The position numbers and the translations under genes were made by a program. DNA of 11,273 bases from an uncultured Fibrobacter sp. (GTDB lineage: Bacteria; Fibrobacterota; Fibrobacteria; Fibrobacterales; Fibrobacteraceae): NCBI GenBank assembly GCA_937891805.1, contig CALATK010000283.1, positions 1 to 11,273 of the forward strand, given 5' to 3'. Shown one piece after another: positions 7,831 through 11,273 of the stretch. Positions within the stretch are counted from its first letter, which is position 1. Every line of letters begins with the position of its first letter. Below the pieces are notes generated by a model. That model ran no database searches. It saw only the letters and a list, made by a program, of their open reading frames with translations, and was not told where the DNA came from.

Positions 7831-8322
7831 CTACTGGATTTCTATACCTGTATCGCGTTCGATGACTGTCTCGCAGGCCGCCTTGAAGGTTTCGGGGGTG
7901 GCGACGATGATTAGGCTCTGTTTTTTTGTACGAGTCACACCCGTATAAAGAATCTGGCGATTCAATAACGGATGTCCCTTTCGCGTAGGCAGGAACATCA
8001 TGATGTTCGGGTAGCCGGATCCCTGGGATTTGTGGATGGTTGTTGCGAAGGAGGGTTCCAGCGAATCGCTAGGCAACAACGACAATGGATAGAAAACGAA
8101 GTCACCCTTCCGTTTGAGCATCAGTATGGGACGAGTCGAGCAATTGACGACAATGCCCGAATCGCCATTGTACAAATCAAAATAGGACTGGTTCCTTGTC
8201 AGAATCATCATTTTGCCATCAAAGGGAACATCGGCCTTGAAGCCCAGGGACTTGACAATCTCCTTGTTCAGATTTTCGATGCCGTACATGCCTCGACGTT
8301 CCGCCGACAGGATGCGGGCCGC
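7831..8322 (-). pseudogene. RecD-type helicase, C-terminal fragment only
   Basis: About 160 residues match the C-terminal (UvrD_C_2) end of RecD-family helicases. In order they are RILSAERRGMYGIENLNKEI, a segment reading LTRNQSYFDLYNGDSGIV, motif V ATTIHKSQGSGYP and motif VI LLNRQILYTGVTRTKK, then a normal TAG stop at 7833-7831. Everything upstream in the family (the N-terminal domain, the Walker A GKT and motifs II-IV) is missing. Instead the DNA switches at about 8315-8330 to an ABC-F gene in another frame. The frame stays open to 8679, but that extension is arginine-rich shadow sequence of the ABC-F gene, not helicase. In motif V the usual Glu after SQGS is Gly. The piece has no start signal of its own, so it is most likely a remnant with no helicase activity. 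Whether this is RecD of RecBCD or RecD2 cannot be told from this part. Confidence 0.8.
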
Positions 8323-8789
8323 ATCGACACGATGTCGAGGTAGTTTGTCGGTTCGTCGAGCAATAGCATGTCGGGTTCGCTCGCGAGGACCTTCGCGAGG
8401 TTCAGGCGAATCTGGAAACCGCCCGAGAGGAGCGAGGGACTCTTGTGCATGGATTCTTCGTCGAACCCGAGACCGAACAAAATCGCTTCTACCTTGTGTT
8501 CTTCCAGCCAGCCGTCTTCGTTGGGTTTCAAAACGCTGCAGGCCTCTTCGTGCACGGTCGCGTGCGTGAAGTTCAGGTGCTGCAGGTAGCCCAGCGTGTA
8601 TTTCTTGGGAATGTCGATGGAACCGCCGTCGAGGCATTCCTGCCCGAGTATCATCTTGAACAGGGTGGACTTGCCGCAACCGTTACGGCCTACGAGCCCT
8701 ACGCGCTCATGGTCGCCCACGAGCAGGCTTGCGCCATCGAGCAAAACTTGCACGCCGAATGACTTGGAGACGTTCTGAATCTGAATCAC
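8317..8789 (-). pseudogene. ABC-F ATPase, N-terminal fragment truncated after the first Walker B
   Basis: This is the first half of the first ATPase domain of an ABC-F protein (the EttA/Uup family of cytoplasmic proteins without membrane domains, many acting on the ribosome). Counting from the GTG at 8789, it shows VIQIQNVSKSFG, Walker A GRNGCGKST (34-42), Q-loop Gln70, signature LSGGFQ (121-126) and Walker B LLLDEPTNYLD (142-152). Two residues later the match ends. The frame continues about 17 out-of-context residues and stops at 8268, inside the helicase fragment. The His switch, the linker and the whole second ATPase domain are missing, against a usual length of over 500 residues. GTG 8789 is preferred because homologues start at this motif; an upstream GTG at 8834 gives an unsupported extension. 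No clear RBS is visible. A half ATPase domain should be inactive. Confidence 0.82.
8324..8338. repeat. 15-nt palindrome at the ABC-F/RecD junction
   Basis: TCGACA-CGA-TGTCGA is a perfect inverted repeat with 6-bp arms and a 3-nt centre. It lies at the point where ABC-F similarity ends and helicase similarity begins. In the ABC-F frame it encodes the ordinary residues LDIVS, so it may have been there before the join. Confidence 0.5.
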
Positions 8790-8859
8790 GGGGGCAAATT
8801 TAGAAAAAACCGCCTGCCGTGCCAAATTCCGCACAAAATTACGGAACTTACGAAAAGTG

Positions 8860-8899
8860 TTGACGAATGTTTTTTTTTTCTTACATTAAAAAGTAAGAA
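8860..8899 (+). promoter_or_regulatory. Promoter of the FISUMP lipoprotein with an overlapping inverted repeat
   Basis: TTGACG (8860-8865) and TACATT (8882-8887) form a -35/-10 pair with a 16-bp spacer that includes a run of ten T. A 7-bp inverted repeat, TTCTTAC (8878-8884) and GTAAGAA (8893-8899) with an 8-nt centre, overlaps the -10 and the expected start of transcription. It could be an operator or a 5' hairpin; no regulator is encoded nearby. The rest of the 138-bp divergent gap to the ABC-F fragment shows nothing else. Confidence 0.5.
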
Positions 8900-8916
8900 G
8901 ATTCTAACCCCCAAAA

Positions 8917-8923
8917 AAGGAGA
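8917..8923 (+). promoter_or_regulatory. RBS of the FISUMP lipoprotein
   Basis: AAGGAGA lies 4 nt before the ATG at 8928. It fixes the start together with the lipoprotein signal peptide that begins there. Confidence 0.7.
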
Positions 8924-8927
8924 TAGC

Positions 8928-10874
8928 ATGACTATCAAAAAATGGACATACGCAGTTGGCTTCACGGCGGGATTGGCGCTTGTGGCCTGTTCAGGTGAAA
9001 ACGGTACGGACGGTGCTCCGGGTGCAGACGGGGCCGATGGCACGAGCTGCGTTGCCGAGGCGCTCGAGGATGGTTCCGGCTTCGACATGATTTGCGGAGG
9101 CAAGAGTGTCGGTACCGTGAAGAACGGCGAAGACGGTGCTAACGGTAAAGATGGCAAGAACGGAGCCGATGGTAAAAACGGCACTAATGGTAAGAATGGA
9201 ACTTCTTGTGTAGTGAAGCCTTTCGATGGCGGGTTCAAGGTGCTCTGCGCTGGCGACTCCGTAGGCGTACTCGTGAACGGTATTGATGGCACTAATGGTA
9301 AGGATGGTACCAATGGAACGGACGGCATCAACGGTACAAACGGCAAGAGCGCCTACGAACTGGCTGTCGAGGCCGGCTTCGAAGGAACCGAGGCGGAATG
9401 GCTCGCCTCGCTGAAGGGTGCTGACGGCACGAACGGTACGAATGGTACCAATGGAACGGACGGCACCAACGGTACAAACGGCAAGAGCGCCTACGAACTG
9501 GCTGTCGAGGCCGGCTTCGAGGGTACTGAGGCACAGTGGCTTGCTGCCCTGAAGGGTGACAAGGGCGATGCCGGTGATGACGGCGTGTCTTGCGTGTTGA
9601 CGGACAACAACGACGGTACCGTGACGGTGACCTGCGGCGCAAGCTCTACGACGCTTTTCAAGGCTGTGTGCGGTACTACGGCATACGACCCTGCGGAACA
9701 GTTCTGCGCTGACGGAAAGACCTACGCCTTGTGCGAAGGAAAAACCAAGGATTATGACCCCACAACCCATGCTTGCGGTGAGAACGACATTGTTGTGCCC
9801 CTCTGCGGCGGCAAGCCATACTACGACGATCAGAAGTGCGAAGAAGGCGTAATCCTTACCCTCTGCGGCGATAAGGATGACCCGAAGTGGCACTGGTATT
9901 ACGATTCAACCAAGGCCCAGTGCCTGCACAGCAAGACGCTTGGTGATAGGGATTTGGTGTTTGACCATATTCCCGTTGGCGATGGCTTTGAAAGGCAGTC
10001 GGATGTTGATTCGATGCTGTTTGTTTACGTGTCCTCGACTGAAGTCCAGAAGCGCGCTTACTGTGGCTCTGCTAAATATGTTCCGGGTGCTCCTGGCTAT
10101 CATGGCTTAAGCTCGACTTATGCTTCGAACTCATCTATGGTAATATATTCGTTTATCAATGATGCGGATAGTCTTTTTACCTTTAGCAACGCATCTGGTC
10201 ATTTCTACAATCCTGAAACGCATTTCTGCGATATTCCTGAAGGTTCCAATCGCCTCTATGGTACAATCGTTGAAAAGTGCAATGGCGAGGAATTCAACAC
10301 AACGACCCACTTCTGCGACTATAGGGAAAACAAACTTTACAGTTTCAAGAAAATAGGAACACAGATTTGGATGACGCAGAACCTTGCGTATGCTGATTCT
10401 GTTGCTACACCGAACCTGAAGGGGCTTTGGGGCTGCCCAGCGGGAGATTTGTCGAAATGCGGCAAGGAATTCGGAATGCTTTACAAGTGGTCGGCAGCGA
10501 TGGATATCGATGGTAAATATCAGTCGACCCTCAATAATCCGACGGAACCCCGTCAAGGAATCTGCCCTGACGGTTGGCATCTGCCTAGCTATGATGAATT
10601 GAGCGCCCTCTATGAACATGCGAACTACTTTGCAGGTATCACTGGTGTCTCCGCACAGGAAGCCTTGATGGATGAATCCTGGAGCGGTGTTTCCAACAAT
10701 CTGGGATTCAATGCGTTTATTCCGTCTACAGGTTCCGGATTTACCATGTGGGGGTCTACGGAAAATGCTGCAGCAAGAGCCGCATCTTTGAAGATTATAG
10801 CGACTGATGGTGTTACTCTGGAAGAATCGTTTGGTAAGGGCAGCTCGCTGTATGTCCGTTGCGTCAGGAACTAG
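8928..10874 (+). CDS. Collagen-like FISUMP surface lipoprotein
   Basis: A 648-residue predicted lipoprotein, intact, with its own promoter, RBS and terminator. The signal peptide ends in the lipobox LVAC (Cys21, then Ser), so outer-membrane anchoring is likely. Gly-X-Y stretches rich in NGT, DGT and NGK lie at about 23-39, 67-92, 118-140, 164-186 and 210-219. They alternate with short modules of the form SCV..DG..C..G (about 40-66, 93-118, 221-248) and with two copies of a KSAYELAVEAGFEGTEA module (140 and 186) known between collagen-like repeats. Residues about 248-470 hold six paired-cysteine modules of the C-G-x-x-Y-D/N-P-x(n)-C kind. The C-terminal FISUMP domain (about 471-648) runs from SFKKIGTQIWMTQNLAY through CPDGWHLPSYDEL to SSLYVRCVRN. 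FISUMP proteins are abundant, mostly uncharacterised, exported Fibrobacter proteins; roles in adhesion or fibre attachment are suspected only. Here the Gly-X-Y region could act as a stalk presenting the FISUMP head. Confidence 0.92.
   Translation: MTIKKWTYAVGFTAGLALVACSGENGTDGAPGADGADGTSCVAEALEDGSGFDMICGGKSVGTVKNGEDGANGKDGKNGADGKNGTNGKNGTSCVVKPFDGGFKVLCAGDSVGVLVNGIDGTNGKDGTNGTDGINGTNGKSAYELAVEAGFEGTEAEWLASLKGADGTNGTNGTNGTDGTNGTNGKSAYELAVEAGFEGTEAQWLAALKGDKGDAGDDGVSCVLTDNNDGTVTVTCGASSTTLFKAVCGTTAYDPAEQFCADGKTYALCEGKTKDYDPTTHACGENDIVVPLCGGKPYYDDQKCEEGVILTLCGDKDDPKWHWYYDSTKAQCLHSKTLGDRDLVFDHIPVGDGFERQSDVDSMLFVYVSSTEVQKRAYCGSAKYVPGAPGYHGLSSTYASNSSMVIYSFINDADSLFTFSNASGHFYNPETHFCDIPEGSNRLYGTIVEKCNGEEFNTTTHFCDYRENKLYSFKKIGTQIWMTQNLAYADSVATPNLKGLWGCPAGDLSKCGKEFGMLYKWSAAMDIDGKYQSTLNNPTEPRQGICPDGWHLPSYDELSALYEHANYFAGITGVSAQEALMDESWSGVSNNLGFNAFIPSTGSGFTMWGSTENAAARAASLKIIATDGVTLEESFGKGSSLYVRCVRN
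9306..9382 (+). repeat. 138-bp direct repeat, copy 1 (77-bp core)
   Basis: This 77-bp stretch encodes NGTDGINGTNGKSAYEL and the residues after it. It matches the copy at 9444-9520 at all but one base (ATC against ACC codon). The spacing of 138 bp equals 46 codons, so gain or loss of a unit keeps the frame. Confidence 0.9.
9444..9520 (+). repeat. 138-bp direct repeat, copy 2 (77-bp core)
   Basis: Second copy of the unit at 9306-9382, 76 of 77 bases identical. Beyond the core the two copies diverge, mostly at third codon positions (GGAACCGAGGCG against GGTACTGAGGCA), while the protein stays nearly the same. Confidence 0.9.
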
Positions 10875-10878
10875 TTCC
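10867..10878. repeat. 12-bp palindrome spanning the FISUMP stop codon
   Basis: GGAACTAGTTCC is a perfect palindrome containing the TAG stop. With one unpaired C it extends to TCA/TGA on the outside. It precedes the terminator and may just add a weak hairpin. Confidence 0.5.
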
Positions 10879-10905
10879 CTGATCTGAAGGCAAATCTAAT
10901 TTCAA

Positions 10906-10937
10906 GGCGGACCGGTTAACCCCGGCCCGTCTTTTTT
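10906..10937 (+). terminator. Rho-independent terminator of the FISUMP gene
   Basis: GGCGGACCGG (10906-10915) pairs with CCGGCCCGTC (10922-10931) around a 6-nt loop TTAACC, with one G-T wobble and one A-C mismatch, followed directly by six T and a second T run after one G. It lies 32 bp after the stop codon. Confidence 0.85.
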
Positions 10938-10953
10938 GTTTTTTTCCTGTACC

Positions 10954-11273
10954 ATGGCAGAGAATGAACGCGATATCGAAAAAGTTGAAGGCCAGAAGGC
11001 TGCCGACAAGCATCCGGTGGGCAGCTACATTGTGCCGCGCCTGCTGGAACAGCTCGGTTGCGAGGTGGTGCGCGTGCATTGCGAACCCGACGGCACGTTC
11101 CCGCGCGGTGCGGAACCGATTCCGGAGAACCTGGGCGACCTGCGCGATGCCGTAAAGAAGAACGGTTGCGCGCTCGGTTTTGCGGTGGACCCGGATGCCG
11201 ACCGCTGCGCCCTCGTAGACGGTTTAGGACAAAGTATATGCGAGGAATACACGCTCGCGATTGCGACTGAAGA
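10954..11273 (+). pseudogene. Phosphomannomutase/phosphoglucomutase fragment behind a foreign N-terminus (runs off right edge)
   Basis: From the ATG at 10954 the frame is open to the window end. Residues 1-22 (MAENERDIEKVEGQKAADKH and two more) are unlike the mutase family. From residue 23 (position 11020) the sequence is domain II to III of an α-D-phosphohexomutase: GSYIVPRLLEQLGCEV, then CEPDGTFPRGAEPIPENL, the metal-binding loop DPDADR (79-84) and EEYTLAIA. In a normal mutase this part begins about 170 residues in, so domain I with the catalytic phosphoserine is missing. The usual Gly before EEYT is Cys96. Base use also changes: the first 66 bases resemble the neighbouring genes and the mutase part is much richer in GC. 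No RBS is seen and the ATG follows the FISUMP terminator closely. It is probably an inactive fusion or an assembly join; the 3' end is out of view. Confidence 0.75.

Noticed and set aside
8323..8679. Upstream extension of the helicase frame, arginine-rich
   Set aside because: It lies in another frame of the ABC-F fragment and shows no helicase similarity.
8871..8899. T run plus inverted repeat as a terminator
   Set aside because: On the plus strand the T run comes before the repeat, and on the minus strand the repeat is followed by A, so neither strand gives a hairpin-then-T terminator.
8786..9346. A minus-strand frame encoding proline-rich repeats (VPLVPS type)
   Set aside because: It is the reverse of the Gly-X-Y repeats of the FISUMP lipoprotein; the periodicity comes from the real gene.
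9306..9520. Repeats as a CRISPR array
   Set aside because: Only two long copies, inside a continuous coding frame, with no cas genes.

Overview
The window looks like chromosomal DNA of a Fibrobacter-type bacterium (phylum Fibrobacterota). The best evidence is the lipoprotein at 8928-10874, which ends in a FISUMP domain (Fibrobacter succinogenes major paralogous domain). TATATT-like -10 boxes and weak Shine-Dalgarno sites at several genes fit this. No RNA gene, CRISPR array, insertion sequence or phage gene was seen.

Layout. (1) 1-1866, minus strand: a membrane-microdomain operon, nfeD (membrane-anchored ClpP-like serine protease with a C-terminal OB-fold) followed by the start of floA (bacterial flotillin), which runs off the left edge. 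(2) 2044-5549, plus strand: a two-gene cyclic-di-GMP operon, a FIST-GGDEF diguanylate cyclase overlapping by 4 nt with a PAS-degenerate GGDEF-EAL phosphodiesterase. The cyclase has an acidic insert of about 34 residues where the inhibitory I-site loop normally lies. (3) 5598-7770, minus strand: a two-gene envelope operon, a lipoprotein resembling DUF6175/LpoB-like proteins and a secreted cysteine-rich protein with an LPP20-like N-terminus. (4) 7831-8789, minus strand: two gene fragments fused head to tail, the first half of an ABC-F ATPase joined out of frame to the last ~160 codons of a RecD-type helicase. (5) 8928-10874, plus strand: an intact FISUMP lipoprotein with collagen-like Gly-X-Y stretches, two near-identical 138-bp units and paired-cysteine modules, with its own promoter, RBS and terminator. 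(6) 10954-11273, plus strand: an open frame in which about 22 unrelated residues are joined to the middle of a phosphomannomutase/phosphoglucomutase lacking domain I.

The left 7.8 kb is orderly and functional-looking: membrane-domain organisation, c-di-GMP turnover and envelope lipoproteins. The right 3.4 kb is rearranged: one complete surface-lipoprotein gene sits between broken housekeeping genes. Either deletions or recombination occurred around the FISUMP gene, or the contig was misassembled there; the sequence alone cannot decide. No wholly new system is demonstrated. The best leads are the acidic-insert cyclase paired with its phosphodiesterase, and the modular FISUMP lipoprotein with its broken neighbours.
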